Assembly: GCA_947568835.1 (NCBI GenBank)
Contig: OX387602.1
Span: 12,699,021 to 12,763,020 of the forward strand
DNA from: Protonemura montana
Lineage: Eukaryota > Arthropoda > Insecta > Plecoptera > Nemouridae
Length of the DNA: 64,000 nucleotides
Reading direction: 5' to 3'
Positions 23,315 through 35,710 of this stretch are shown one piece after another (position 1 is the stretch's first letter; every line of letters begins with the position of its first letter). The notes under the pieces are model-generated. The model was not told where the DNA came from and searched no databases. It saw nothing but the letters and a program-made list of their open reading frames with translations. The position numbers and the translations under genes were made by a program.

Positions 23315-25234
23315 CTGGGAGAGAAGGGAAGGCCCTCCTTGGTGTGGCAGCAGCCGTGGCAGTCGGCACGGCTGGTCTTGGATGAACGCCCTAAGGAATC
23401 CAATCATAAGGTTAGTAATCGTACGGTTAGTAATCTAAATTTTAGGTATTATTTTGTACTATTATTTAAATAATTCCAAGATCTGTACATTCTTAGTTTG
23501 TATTTCTCAACATGCTTATTGGAAAATTCACCTTCATTGATTTAGTGGACACATCAATTCTACCCTTTTTTTAAGTCCCTTTAGACCTTTTTAACCCTCT
23601 ACTGATAAGGAGAGGGAGGAGGTCTTCTATTCACTACTGACAAAAATAATATATTTTTTTTGTACTCTACTGGTGATTTGAATGGAATTAAATGTATAAA
23701 CAAGTTTGTTTGAAACTATGCTCATCCTCAACGCAGCAAAATTTCTTTGCAATCGGCTCTCACCCGCAACTTGTGCTTCTCGTAGATTGGTTGGCGATGT
23801 CCATCTGCAGTTTCTGTCAGCGTCTGGCTTTGTTCCCGCGAAGCATGCAGTGGAGTGTCAACTATATGAGGAATCCGGTACATTTCCGAAGAGAATTGCG
23901 GTGACCTCGACTGTTCGTTACTGCAAGAGGAATACAAGATTAGGCTGATGCACAGAGGTGTAGCTACCGTCAGTTCAGATCCAAAATTGTTTCTAATCAG
24001 AGGAGCCCATGTTTGCACACTCCTCTGCCTTCCCAATGGCACCAAGATTACATTGATCGGTGCTACATTTAAATTTGCAGAACTTAAATTGGGTACACAA
24101 GTTGACACTTTCAGTGTTCAGGTCTACTCTGTTCAGCGAAAGAACATACTTTTCCGACACAGGCAGTCATTTTGGAGTGACATGAGGGCCAGCCGTTGTA
24201 TTTAAAAATAATTCAAATCATCTTTGCTCTTAAGCTTTAGTCTGCCAAATATTTTTTCAAGCTATTATACAAATTTCCTACCAATTATAACAACCTTGCA
24301 AATTATTAAGGCTTAGCATACAGCCTAATCATCTACCTTGAATTGGGAGAAGCAAGCTCATGCAAAGCTATCTAAGAGATGTGAGAAAACTTTTTTATAG
24401 CAATTTTAAGAGAATAAATTTATTTTACCAGAATGGATCAATAGATTCTAAAAAGGTGACATCTCTAAACTAAGTGCAAAATACTATTGCTCTTATTTCC
24501 AATAGGCATTGAGTATGATTTAAAAAAAACAGTCATTCTCATATTCTTGGTCATAAGTTTAAACACATTGAAAGATGGCATCATCATAACTGATCGACTC
24601 ATAGGAAATGACTATTTTGTAACAAAACAGCGGGGCCAATAAACAATGACACCAAAGGAAAAGAAGCTAGCTGATAAGACTTCCAACTAATCAGTTTTTG
24701 TATTCACCACCACTTCCTTCACTACAAGCTAGCATGTGCCATTATTGGTTGAAAGATCAAAAAATAAAAACAACGCTAAGCGATAGACGCAGTGGCCACT
24801 TGTACTACCAGGAGGGTCTCCAACCCAACAGCTTTCCCTTGGAAGCCTGGTTACATCCAGTAGAAAATCTTATATAAAGATTACACAGTCTATTTTTTTG
24901 AAGATGCAAGCTAGATATTTTTATTTTTGGTTTGAAACGGCAAGTTTTTGAAAATAATGTGTTGAATAGAAGTTTTTTAAATAGCCTCTAATTAAAGCAA
25001 AAATGTTAAAACAAATGTTACAAAAGAGGAAGAGAGAATAGAAGCAGTGCTCCCCCCCCCCCCCCCCCCTTCCCTCATTACATTCCCAGTTTCAACAGCC
25101 AAAAGAGACTATTCGTATGGAGGGAATTAAATAAGATAGTGATTCTTATTGTTAAAAAAGGCACTTACTTAGGTGGAACAACATTTGTTAGTCCAAAATT
25201 AAGATGTGTACAAAATATTTTGAAAAATTCAGAC
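23315..25234 (-). other. Gene 2 intron (holds a possible pseudogene)
   Basis: Intron sequence between the proposed exons. It contains the plus-strand broken frame at 23706-24205 and a run of 18 C (25052-25069). The rest is AT-rich with no exon that I could support. Confidence 0.5.
23706..24205 (+). pseudogene. Unrecognised broken reading frame, opposite strand in intron
   Basis: Two plus-strand frames follow each other: 23706-23948 (containing 'DVHLQFLSASGFVPAKHAVE') and, in another frame, about 23880-24205 (containing 'KLFLIRGAHVCTLLCLPNG' and ending 'MRASRCI'). The amino-acid make-up, with alternating hydrophobic residues, looks protein-like, and a single frame change near 23875 would be needed to link them. 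No splice sites join them convincingly and I do not recognise a family. A decayed retrocopy or transposon gene is the simplest reading; chance cannot be excluded. Confidence 0.3.
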
Positions 25235-25348
25235 CTGGCCCTTCGAACGGCAATTTGTTCAGCTGCCCTATGTGGCAGAGCTGGCAAAGCACCGATGGCG
25301 CAGTGTGCCAAAGACGAGGGTGCAGCTGCCATTCGGTGGGAGGCCGTC
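25235..25348 (-). CDS. Gene 2, possible cassette exon (114 nt)
   Basis: The acceptor TGTTGTTCACAG at 25349 is strong, and the donor CCAG|GTCTGA at 25235 is fair. The length is divisible by three, so the exon can be included or skipped without changing frame. In the phase required by its neighbours (phase 1 on both sides) it is open and encodes 37 residues including 'CQLCHIGQLNKLPFEGP'. Another frame is also open, so coding status is less certain than for the other exons. Confidence 0.45.
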
Positions 25349-25601
25349 CTGTGAACAACACAACATCCGTCAAATTACAAGTGCCAGTCATCACACTGGT
25401 TTTTAAGCTTGAAGGCAGTCTTTCTTAAGCGCCACTGGATGATGATTTCAATTAAATAAGTAAATGTGCAAAACAGACCAGGGCAGTGGTCTATTATTGT
25501 AAACATGCCCATTCCTAAAACTATGAGGTGAGTTTGCAGGTAAGTCATAGCTTGCATATATTCTAAAACCTTCAATGGAAAGGGAGCTAGACTGGAAAAA
25601 T

Positions 25602-25680
25602 GTGCGGCCGAACCGGGATGCGAACCCGGGACCTGCCAATTGCTGGTCAGGTGCTCTACCACCTGAGCTATTTGGGTGCA
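25602..25680 (-). repeat. tRNA-derived SINE head
   Basis: On the minus strand this reads as a tRNA-like unit: AGCTCAGGTGGTAGAGCA (perfect D-arm/A box) and CCGGGTTCGCATCCCGG (perfect T-arm/B box). The anticodon region is three bases too long and the acceptor ends do not pair, so it is not a functional tRNA. The sequence after the T-arm (GCCGCACATTTTTCCAG) is shared with 49779-49830, showing a SINE family. Confidence 0.7.
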
Positions 25681-26224
25681 CAGATTCCAGTTTTGCAGTG
25701 TGGGATAAGAGATACCCTCAAGGGAAAGAGGCCGCGGCAACTCCAACTATTTCTTTAACTATTCGACTGATTTTACTGAAAAATGCAGAGGGTCTAAGTT
25801 GAATACAAAAAAATGTGCTCTGCAATGCAGAAGTTTGGCTCATAAAGTGCTAACAAATATGAAAGAAGATATACATGCATGAGTGATTTTTTCCTGGGGG
25901 AATTGAAATTGAAGATTTTTCTCCGCTCTACGGAGAAATGGTAACAATCTTAGTTATGCGGGCTTTGTAATATGCGAAGTCCACATTCTGTTGCAATAAC
26001 TTACCTTTCACTAGGAAATTTCTCATCGGAATAATTACTGGATAACATGAACTAAGAATAACTATAGAATAAGAATAACTTAGTTATTGGTTACTGTTTA
26101 GTTGGTAATGCTTTCATCATGTCAAAACCCATCTCACTTTCTGTCTTCTGAAAGTAGCTAGACTGTTATGCTAAATCAGTTTATGTATGCAAAAGGATTT
26201 AAACCAAGCCATTCATGGTTATTT

Positions 26225-26480
26225 ATTTTATTGAAAAATTGGTTCTGGTTCCTGTTCCTGTTCCAAGATTTTTGAAAAACGATCCTGGTTCCAGAACATG
26301 AAAATAATACATTTTGGTTCCGGTTCTGGTTCCAGTTCCGATGCCGGTACCAGGATCAAGATATTTATTTGATCCAAATTATGGTTTCAGTTGCTCCCAA
26401 CCTTCGAATTACAATTCTGATTTTGTTTGTAATAAAATTTCAAATTAAAGTTCTGGTTTTGATTAATTGTTTGGTTATTT
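26225..26480 (+). repeat. Degenerate GGTTCC/GGTTCTG hexamer-like repeat
   Basis: Many imperfect copies of GGTTCTGGTTCC and its variants are separated by AT-rich spacers. Low-complexity sequence within a gene 2 intron, with no coding support. Confidence 0.6.
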
Positions 26481-26552
26481 TGGATCTGGTTCTGGTCCCT
26501 GACTTAACCCTTTTACTGATCAAAACTTACCCGTTGACTACTCGCTGGTTAC

Positions 26553-26711
26553 CCGGGGGTAGAATCTCCTGCGGTAGCGGCCCAGGATAGCTGCGAGTCA
26601 GACCCACACCTGTGTCAAAGGAAGTGGCCGTATGACGGGCCATCGTTGCCACGTTCTCTGCAAAGCCCCAGCTGGCTGGAGATGCTTTAGCAGTCGAAAG
26701 CTCTACGGTAC
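26553..26711 (-). CDS. Gene 2, internal coding exon
   Basis: The acceptor is ATTGTATTGCAG at 26712. Only the frame demanded by the upstream exon (phase 1) is open; the other two have stops within 24 bases. It encodes a Ser/Ala/Thr-rich segment including 'ASWGFAENVATMARHTATSF' and ending in Pro-Pro. Two donors are possible: GG|GTAACC at 26553 (phase 1, fits the next exons) and CGG|GTAAGT at 26531 (stronger by sequence, phase 2). I prefer 26553 because it keeps the whole transcript in frame. No domain recognised. Confidence 0.65.
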
Positions 26712-29202
26712 CTGCAATACAATTGGCTGGTCAATATCACACCATTGGACTCTTATAGCTCCTAGTCTCTTCTAAGGTGTGTTTTCTTTCTCAGTTTTCA
26801 AGAATCATAAACAAAGACAAAGACAGAGATAACTGTGTTCTAACAATATTTTGTTTTTAATGTCTGTGCTTTAGTTTTACCAGCACCTCTTTTAGCAGCC
26901 CCAAAAAACGAAAGGGCAAGGGCGTTTGAAGAACTGACTCCTGTTTGAATCGATTGTAATTAGCAAGGTAATAACAAATTGATTGGATTTTTTTTCTAAC
27001 ACGACAGTATTTTTTTTCAGAAGAGATACACTTGATACAATAATGAAACAGTATTGCAAGGACTAAAATCTAGGAAATGAAACATGAAGTAAATGTTGTG
27101 CTGTGAAGTATCACTGGAGCAGAGGCATCCATTTATTGGTTATGCCATGGCCAACATTATGCCATGGCTGAGTGCAACTAAAAAATAAAGAAGCAAATGG
27201 TTTCATTAAATACCAATATTTTTTAACTATATAGGCAAGGTGTTTGTGATAAGCAAGAAAGGTATAAAATAAATTGAAACTATTCCTGATATTAACTGCT
27301 GTTGTGCAGCAGAATATCCACACTTTTTCTTTAGTAATAAAGTGCAGTGTTGAGGTGAGATAGATAAGTGTCAGTGTATAATTCCATAATTGTTATATAG
27401 TTTGTTGATTAAATTAATGAAAAGATATTAACTAGCTATTAAAAGAATGACTGAGAAAAAATAAACATTCCTATGACACTAAACTGTAAATAATCAATAC
27501 TAGGCAATGCAATCAGTGCAACCAGACAGACATTGATTCTTTAATTGATTTAGCAACTGGCTGAGTGTTTCAATTGCATTATTTGCCATGCCAACAGCAT
27601 GGGCTACCGACCCTATGCAGTTAATGTCGGCAGGTCTTTAATCTTGTGAGGCCACGGGTGAAGTGTCACCCTCCATAATTTGATCATTCTGCCTTGCTCA
27701 GTCTAGCGAAATCGGATGCGCATTTATCTCAACTTCGAAATGCTAAATGTCAATATTAGGAAACGAACGGTCTCATTTTAGGGTATGGAAGGGCGCTGGG
27801 TGGAAAACAGCGACGTTGCTATGCTCTAGGTTTTGGGATGTGTAGGTACTTTTACACATGGTTTACATTCTCTTAGCAAATAATTGGCAGCTTGGCGACC
27901 CATAATAAGGTTACGCGTGGCGTTAGCATAACCATATTAAATTTGCTACACTAAAAGCAGGGTAGAGTACAAGGGGATCGTCGGTTTATACCAGTGTGAG
28001 TTTGATTTCCGTGATACAGCCTGACTATTAGCTGATGTTGGCAGATACAATTATTGTATCCGGGTACTCGTGACCATTACCCAGATCGCACAAACACAAA
28101 AACCGCCCTCGAATATTTTGTTTCGCAATTATTTTCTGTGTTGAATATTTGTTTACGAAAGAAACTTCTCAGGTTTGTAAGACGCTTCAAATTACAACAT
28201 GTTTCATTAAAAAAAAAAAACTTTCAACCGTCCTAAAATCGCTACTTTTTCGGAAATGCTACGTTGTGTTCACGAACCGATTGTACCACTAGTTGCATTG
28301 GAAAATGTGATTAGAGAGCGTCTGGCGCGAGTTACGGTGCAGTCCTGGCTGCAAACATCCATCCTCGAACACATCCGGATATTTGACCACCCACCGACAG
28401 TTAAATTATGATAAATGAACCTAGAAGAAGTCATAAGACAAAAATGTTTAGTAATACTCTTCATATTAGCACCATAATTTAAATGTGAAACACAATTATT
28501 TATATTTCAAATGAGATAAGAAAGTGGTGAATCGTAAAAAGTTATTGGTTCCTTAGCACCCGACATGTGCAGACGCATGACGAATTTGTGTTTGAGAATT
28601 GCCACGTTTTGGGCACGGATTGCCACATAGAACGTTAGTGGACACATGTTAGTGGAATGTTTAGTGTTAGTGGAATGTTCCGTTAGTGGCACCATCTAAA
28701 AACGGTAACTCCATTGAAATCGGAACTTTAACTATAGGAAAAAATCGTGACGGTAACCGAAACCCGAACAAAATAAATTGTTTTGGTTCCGTCTCTATTC
28801 CAAAGCGTACTTTTTGGTTCCAAAATATTAATTTACCATTAATAGTTTTTTTTTTTTTATTATTTTATACCCTCTGTACGTCGATACGACGATTACAATT
28901 TCTTGCACTGTAAACTCTTGCTACTGCTCTCCTGGCAATCCTCAAAAGCCGCACTAAAATACCTATTTACGCAGGCATTTTACTTGACGTTTGGCCCCCA
29001 CCCACCACCACGTTTCCAGCGATATTGATTGGCTATTAAGATGATGACAAAACGGAACTTTTGCTACGCATTCTTTGTACCAAGATTTTATTCGTCTTTG
29101 AGTTATATGTGTTATTTTTCAGACAGTTTTCTTGACTTTGGGAGACCCAACTCAGTTTTTTGGGTTACAAGTTAAAATCACACTTGAAAATGTGTTAGTT
29201 TA
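26712..29202 (-). other. Gene 2 large intron, part: no gene seen
   Basis: AT-rich intron sequence between exons at 26711 and 35343. Poly-A/T runs (for example 26990-27020 and 28208-28220) and no supported gene or RNA. Confidence 0.5.
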
Positions 29203-29608
29203 TTGGTTGAACCGTTGAGTGTGCAGGTTATAGGTAGAGGCAGAACGTTAATGTTTAACTTTCTGCGTGAAAGATGGCCTCCAAATGACTACTTTACCGA
29301 CAAAAATGCAGAGTACCGGAACACGCCGTTAAGTGGAGCCACTATCGTATGAAATTTAATTTCGATATTTCTCCTAGGCTTACTTGCTTTTGATACTTTT
29401 CATGCTCAAAAGATCTCCATCAATGTTTACCTCAGCGATTGATATACATGTAATGACATTCAAAAGCGAGTTACCTACGAGAAATATCGAAATTAAATTT
29501 CATACGACAGTGACTCCACTTAACGGGGTGTTCCGGTACTCTGCATTTTTGTCGGTAAGGTAGTCATTTGGCGGGCATCTAACCTGCACACTCAACGGTT
29601 GAACGGAT
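29203..29608. mobile_element. MITE-like element with inverted arms
   Basis: Positions 29281-29378 and 29474-29571 are reverse complements with few mismatches. The match resumes outside them (29203-29230 against 29580-29608) after an extra roughly 50 bp in the left arm. The short centre has no ORF. Similar outer motifs (TTTTTGTCGGTAAAG-like, then ATTTGG) occur at about 40763-40800 and 57836-57905, so the family is multicopy. Confidence 0.75.
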
Positions 29609-32600
29609 ACTGGGAAAAAGATCTCGACCTCTGTGGTGCAACATTTTCCAATGGAATGGTATGGTTCCATTGTTAGTATTGAAAAAATTGCCTATTTCAT
29701 CTCATTGCATTGCATTCCATTCCATAGAAAAAATGACAGAATAGGGGTCCAGATCAAATACCAGTGTGCCAGTCTGATCTCGACTGATCCACGACATCCC
29801 GACATCCACGACTGATCCAGAGATAAAAATAAATTCATTACTTTGTTTCCAATTTCCTGCTTTCAATACTGTGGCATCAATGCTGTTATATTTCGTGAAC
29901 TCGTAAATTTGCTGTCGAAAAATCTCAGACTATTCAGATGTACAAAGAAAATTGCTAAGCCAATTCAATTTTCTCTCAGAAGAAGATATTCAGAATGATT
30001 GACATCGATAGAAGATGTTTTTTTACAAGATATTGCCGAACACATTGTAGACGAAGCCGGTTTTTTTTTCTCTGAAGGCTGGTTTTTCGACAAATTGTCA
30101 GTGTTGTAGGAAGTTTTCAACCTTTCGTTGTCAGAAAATATCAAGTATATTACGAAATGTGGTTGCAAGCAACGATAAACGAAAGATGCCAGTTTCTGGC
30201 GGCATTTCTTACGAGTTAAATGGCTTTTATGTTATCCTATCAATTACATGCTAGACTTGTTGTAGCACAAGTTTGACAAAAGTTTTCGTTTACACGGGAC
30301 TAGTTTTCTCGTGTGGTAGACTGCTGAGGCAGAGAGCTGAGAAAAATGCTCGCATGTTAATGCCCTTATCTTAATTTTGATAAACTTACCATCATCACAT
30401 AATTTTAATTAACGGTTTATCATTGTCAAGTGTGGACATACAAAATTTGAGTCACCCATTATTATTATTATTTAACTCGTTATTTGACAATTTTTGTAAA
30501 TTATTTGTATGGTTGGATTTGATTCTGATAGCAGACTGTAGCCGATGTCGAATGAAAGTTTCCGGACGTCAGTGAGTCATGCTACCGGACTTCAAAGTTC
30601 TCCGCTCACAAGTTTGTATGGTCGAAATTGGGGAGTCCTCATTGCACATGCTTTTGTTGATGTTTGGCGTGATAACATTCTTTCTGACATACAGCAGCTC
30701 TACTACCAAAAATTAGAAATGCAGATCCGTACGCGGTCAGACTTTTCGAAATGACCTGCAAAAACATGCATATGGTAAGAATGTGGTCATGGTTGGTATA
30801 TTTGTATACATATCTTTTTTTTATCGTTTTTGAACCTATGGTGTCGTCATAAAAACCCTTCAAATATGTGCATTTACCCCGTTTCTTTTTTTCAAATTGT
30901 TTCGAATAATTTTTGAGTCATGCTCTGAACGTGTAGTAGCAGAACTGGTCCCTAACCTAACATAACCTAAGCTAACCTAACCGAACCCATCCAATACCTG
31001 ATCCAACACAGTGTTGCTCGGTGATCAACACGAGAACCTGTATGTGAGAACCTGATCTTATGAGAGCCTGTGTTTCCAACACACCAAACCGTTCGGTACA
31101 GGACTGAAATAGAACATTTTATGCAAGTGCAATTGTGGGATAGGATAATTCAATTCATAATTTACTATATTCAATACGACAGAGAGTCTAGTAAAATTAA
31201 AATACTTATAGTTTGCTTTTACGCGTCATCTCCCTCTACATCATACGATATATTTTTTAGGATTCATAATTAATTGTCGTTGTTCAATGCGAACTTGATG
31301 AAGGCGGAAATCAATTATTTGTTGATTCGTTCCATGTCCACAGTTGGAATTATATGCTTTGCAACTATATTGCGATATATTGCGAAGTATGAAAATTGAT
31401 ATCACTTGACGTGCTTTGGATCGCCGCCACCGCTGCATTTTGCAAACGCTTTCGCGTTGAAGAATGAACGTTACCGTAAGTCTAAATTAAAAAAAAATCT
31501 ACGTACAGTATGAAAATAAGTATTTCTAAAATCATTTTTCCTTTCAATATTGTGCAGAGTTTAACAATAAAGATACCTCGATGTCCAACCACTCGCTGTG
31601 GCTGGTAGACTTCAGTGAGTCAGTCTGTCGATACCACAAGGCTTCTCTGCCGGCCAGTACAATAACAAACCTAGATCGTTCGCAGAAAACTTCTCTACAA
31701 AATCACCTAATGTGTTTTCCAAAAAATGTTCCAGTTGTACTTCTATTCGAATTTCAGATTCCCGAGAATTGCAAAGGAAAGCCGCCATTCAGACGACAGA
31801 GAAGAAACGAACACAAAAATCGACATTCTGGAAATTATCGTTGAGATCTTGGCTTTGTCTGTTTCGTCCAACTCGTCGCAGTTCCATTACAAGAAAGAGC
31901 ACGCAAAATAGCCGCCAAAAAACCAGTCAAACCATAATTTTGATGAAATATTGAGGCCAGCATTGTATATATAGCATGTATATATAGCATATATATACCA
32001 GCATATATACCTTCGATATAGGACAGGATATCCGGAAATCGGGCTTGGCTAGAGGTCCCTAGGCTTGCCCGCCAGGCCCTGGAAACTGGTATACTAACAT
32101 TTTTTCAATAAATTAATTTTAGTTTCAAACTAGAAAAAAAGTTTGACAAGTAATGACTAAAAGAATTATATGTATTTTTTGTTGTTACTATTATTTTGTA
32201 GCGTTGGTGTACGGTGTTAAATAGTTTTGTAGTGCCTATTAACATATTCACTGACATTTTGTAAAAAAAAATATGTTTTTTACTCTTTCTTCATTTTTTT
32301 ATGTTACTGTTTATGTGATACTGGCGGTGCCCATTAAAAATCTGCAACTATAACACCTGTAGTTTGCTGCGAGCCGTAAGGACCATCCGTATTTTTCAAG
32401 ACTTTAGATTATTACATATTTCTTTTGAAAGGATCAAAATTGCGTAAAAATGGAGTGTCCCTGCAAGTCAAATTGAAGGAGGCATTCCCGCTCGTTTTAA
32501 CGGGGACATTGATCCTAGCTGAGATTGACAACCCCACAGATTCACAACAAACGATGCCTCCCTTCAAGGTCGAGTCAAAATGTGCTTTCCAAAATGAGTA

Positions 32601-34240
32601 TACCATGTTTTCAAATATTACGCCTCGCATTCACTTCTTTTAGCCGATTTGATAACTGCTTGTAACTCGATTTGGTCACTTTCTTTCTATCTACAAGCAG
32701 GTTATTATATTGCCCCCTAAATTTCAAAGACAGGGCACGGCAAAACGATGAACTCGATATCAAGGTATTTAAGAAAATCTCGACATGGACATCGACATCA
32801 CTGGATCTTTCTGGATCTCTCAGGACTGGACCAACAGCCTTTTAGGACACAAGAAAAATGTATTACGCCCCCACCCCCACCATTTTTTTATTTATAGACT
32901 GCTCTGAAAATTTTGGAAAATGTTGAGTTCAATGTTATTTTGGAGCAACTGAAAATCCACGAGTTTTGAGAAAATTCTACTTGTGTTAGGATGTGATTAT
33001 ACGTGATAGCGCGATGAGCCACTTATCGCCTTTAATCAATGAAACTTAATCAATGAATCAATCTTACCAAGTACATTTATTTTTAAAACTTGCTGAATTT
33101 TAAGAACAAAAATGCCGCTTCTGGAAAAATTCCACCCGAAGCGGCCAACGGCGTCGCTTACGTCTAAATCCAGACCTGCCCTCTCGCTCCGTTACTGATA
33201 TCGTTCAATTCTTCTGGTCACATCGGTCCATTCGGAGATCGGTGGGCGCCGGTCCTCAGCACGTTCACCCAAAGACGATTTCCCAGAATTTTGAAGGTAT
33301 ATCAACCAAAAGCTGCGACATTGATTTTAAGTAATGCTTACAATACTAGGAACACAAGTCGATATCTCGCGCGACTGACTACGTACTGCAAACATTGGGT
33401 TACACAGCTATTCTGCAGTTACAGGTTTAGTCCGTGTCGTATACCTCGTTCAGTGCTACTTTTGACTTTATAGGTAAAGTCAGAGGTCCATCTTGAATGT
33501 TAAGCTTAAAAGAGACGTGCCGCAAGAGCTATTGGATGGCACCTTCGTTACCACGTGGAGTAGGCTCGTTTACTCAGCAGAGCCGGCTAAACATTAGCGT
33601 TGGGACTTCTGCTAAAATAAAGACTTTATCTATAGCTTCCAATAGACTATAGAGAAACCCAGTGGTATAAAAATTACAGCTATGAATGACTACACTTACC
33701 AGTTATAAAAATTAAATGTAAAATGGTACTTTTTGCGCAATGAGAAATACATTTTGAGTAAAAACGTGTCCCGGATTTTTATAGTAGGACGGGTGACACG
33801 TCAAAAAGTAACTCGCAAGGCACTCGATTTTTTTTTTTTATCGAAATGGTTAAACGGTTTGATCTAGAGCCGCGAAAAATACATCCGAAAGCCCTAATCG
33901 AGCCCGAGTCCACCTTTTGGCCCTAGCTCGAGCCGAGATATGAAAATGAGTGGTCAGGTCGGGCCTGATGTTTAACATTTGGTCTCTTCGTGTTCCTTGG
34001 GCCAACTTCACTTTCGGTGAAAAGTTCCGGGTTCGCGCTTAGCTCTAAGCTTTTAGGCTGGCCGACGAAACAAAAACACGCTAGTTTTCAATTCAGAGGC
34101 GTGCGCTCCCGACTAGGCGGTGTAGGCGCTGCCTAACCAAATATTAAGGAAATTAAGTTTTTTTTTGTGAAATCTGATTGTTCAAATTGCAAACGCTTGC
34201 AATGCGCGGTGTATTTTTTATTTTTATGAATACTTCTACC
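29609..34240 (-). other. Gene 2 large intron, part: repeats and weak plus-strand frames
   Basis: No supported gene. A degenerate CCTAA-rich stretch (30950-30985), a repeat-module fragment (31010-31095) and ATATATA-rich DNA (31966-32000) are present. Plus-strand sequences near 31558-31930 have good-looking splice sites around short open frames, described as a finding but not called as a gene. Confidence 0.45.
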
Positions 34241-34318
34241 CTCTCAACCACGGAGACTCGAACTCCGATCTCCACCTATCGCGGTGTTGCTCTCACCGAT
34301 TTAGCTACTTGGACACGT
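34241..34318 (-). repeat. tRNA-derived SINE, family shared with 50.5 kb
   Basis: On the minus strand: GTCCAAGTAGCTAAATCGG (A-box-like) and CGGAGTTCGAGTCTCCG (perfect T-arm/B box), with the shared block 'CACCGCGATAGGT' between. The block CCGCGATAGGT (or its variant) is also seen at 50511-50592. It is not a complete tRNA. Confidence 0.6.
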
Positions 34319-35342
34319 AATTTTAGAGAAAATATTAGTGAATTTGATGAGAAAGACGGATCTCCAAGTCTTTTGGGAATATTTTTTGCTAAATGTAGGT
34401 ACTCTTGTTTTACGATTGAGAGATAAAATGCTATAAGTAACTGAAAATCTAAATTGCGCGGTCTTGCAACGTTTGCGCAGGCGCTCGCGCCTGTTGCCTG
34501 GCAGCCTGAGGGAGACATACAGCAAAGCACCAGGAAAGCGCTGTGTGCGGCTCTGGCTATCAACTTTGTACGCCTACCAGACGACATATTGCGTCATTCT
34601 CACGTGCCGACAAGATGGCGAGGCCCACTGTATACGTGCGACGACTGTTTTCATTGTTTTGCTTGAGCAAGTGTTCTACATTTCCTGACCAGGCTCGTGA
34701 ATTATACAAAGTCACCCATCAGTCAATTTTTACCACGGAAGTATAAATGAGGCAACAAAATTGTCTGGTTCAGTATAGGTCGGAAATCTCCAGGAACAAG
34801 GCTTCGCGCGCTCGCGAATTTGAAACAATATAACAAGATTTTATTTTCAGTCGACATTATAACATGAAAAACGATGACAAATGCGATTGCTGGTGACGTG
34901 TCTTAAGTCTTACAGCAAACTATTTTTTCGCATTCAACGATACAACTAGTTTGAGTCCTCCGTAGCCACTAAATATCTGCTAACGAGTCTCCGTTCCGCA
35001 AAGAGCAAAGGATTTGTATCTACTATTAAAATGTTCACATAAAAATATTAGCAGTTTGGCGCCTTTTTAATTTGGTTCACAACCCCGAACCTTCAACATC
35101 CTACTTCGATATCTAACGGAACTAATTTTTCTTAGGCATTTTCAGTCATGTACTAAATAAGAGCGTGGAATTAATTTTCGTAGCAACAACAGAACCAGAT
35201 CGCTGCGATTGTTTGCTTTTCCATTAAGACTAATACGCAAAGAACGCAAGTATGGGTTGCAAATAATAAACATGTTCTGTTTCCGCGCCCTAAGCCAGCG
35301 CGACACTGCTTGCATAATATTTATGATTGCCTTGTTACTCAC

Positions 35343-35710
35343 AATTCCGTTGTTGAGAAGCAAGATTCTCCATTCTTTTCAGATTCTCTTGATTCATTTG
35401 GTTCTTCACATTAAACTCGTGTAACAATTGTTTCGCCACAAACGCCTCTTCATGTCGTCTCTTGTCGTTCGAATCACAATTCACAGCGCAAAGATGTTGA
35501 GGAGGCATTCGTTCCATGGTAACTTGCATGTCGCCCCCGTTGGCCAGCTGAATCAAGGTGCGACGGGCGATGGAGTCGTGCTTTTCACGTTCGACCGATT
35601 CCACTTGATCCAAGGGCTTTCCTGGCACGGCGGCTGCCTGTTTCTGAACGTCCGCCGGTACAATTTGGGACGGGACACTTATGCCGTTCGGCTGTGGTAG
35701 ATTTTGGACC
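35343..35710 (-). CDS. Gene 2, internal coding exon (123 codons)
   Basis: Acceptor TTGTTTGAAG at 35711; donor GAATT|GTGAGT at 35343, a strong site. The exon starts in phase 2, which completes the Lys codon begun in the exon at 36132, and ends in phase 1, which suits the exon at 26711. It encodes a charged segment with 'RREKHDS'-like basic/acidic helices and a helical end (QLLHEF...NQENLKRMENLA), probably coiled coil. No known domain recognised. Confidence 0.85.

Noticed and set aside
23140-23403. Minus-strand 87-residue Ala/Ser/Pro-rich frame overlapping the 5' part of the gene 2 main exon
   Set aside because: Alternative frame of the same exon; its use would need a different phase and ends in a stop, leaving the MYND finger out of frame.
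25602-25680. Functional tRNA gene on the minus strand
   Set aside because: D- and T-arms are good but the anticodon stem-loop is three bases too long and the acceptor ends do not pair; sequence after it recurs in another SINE copy.
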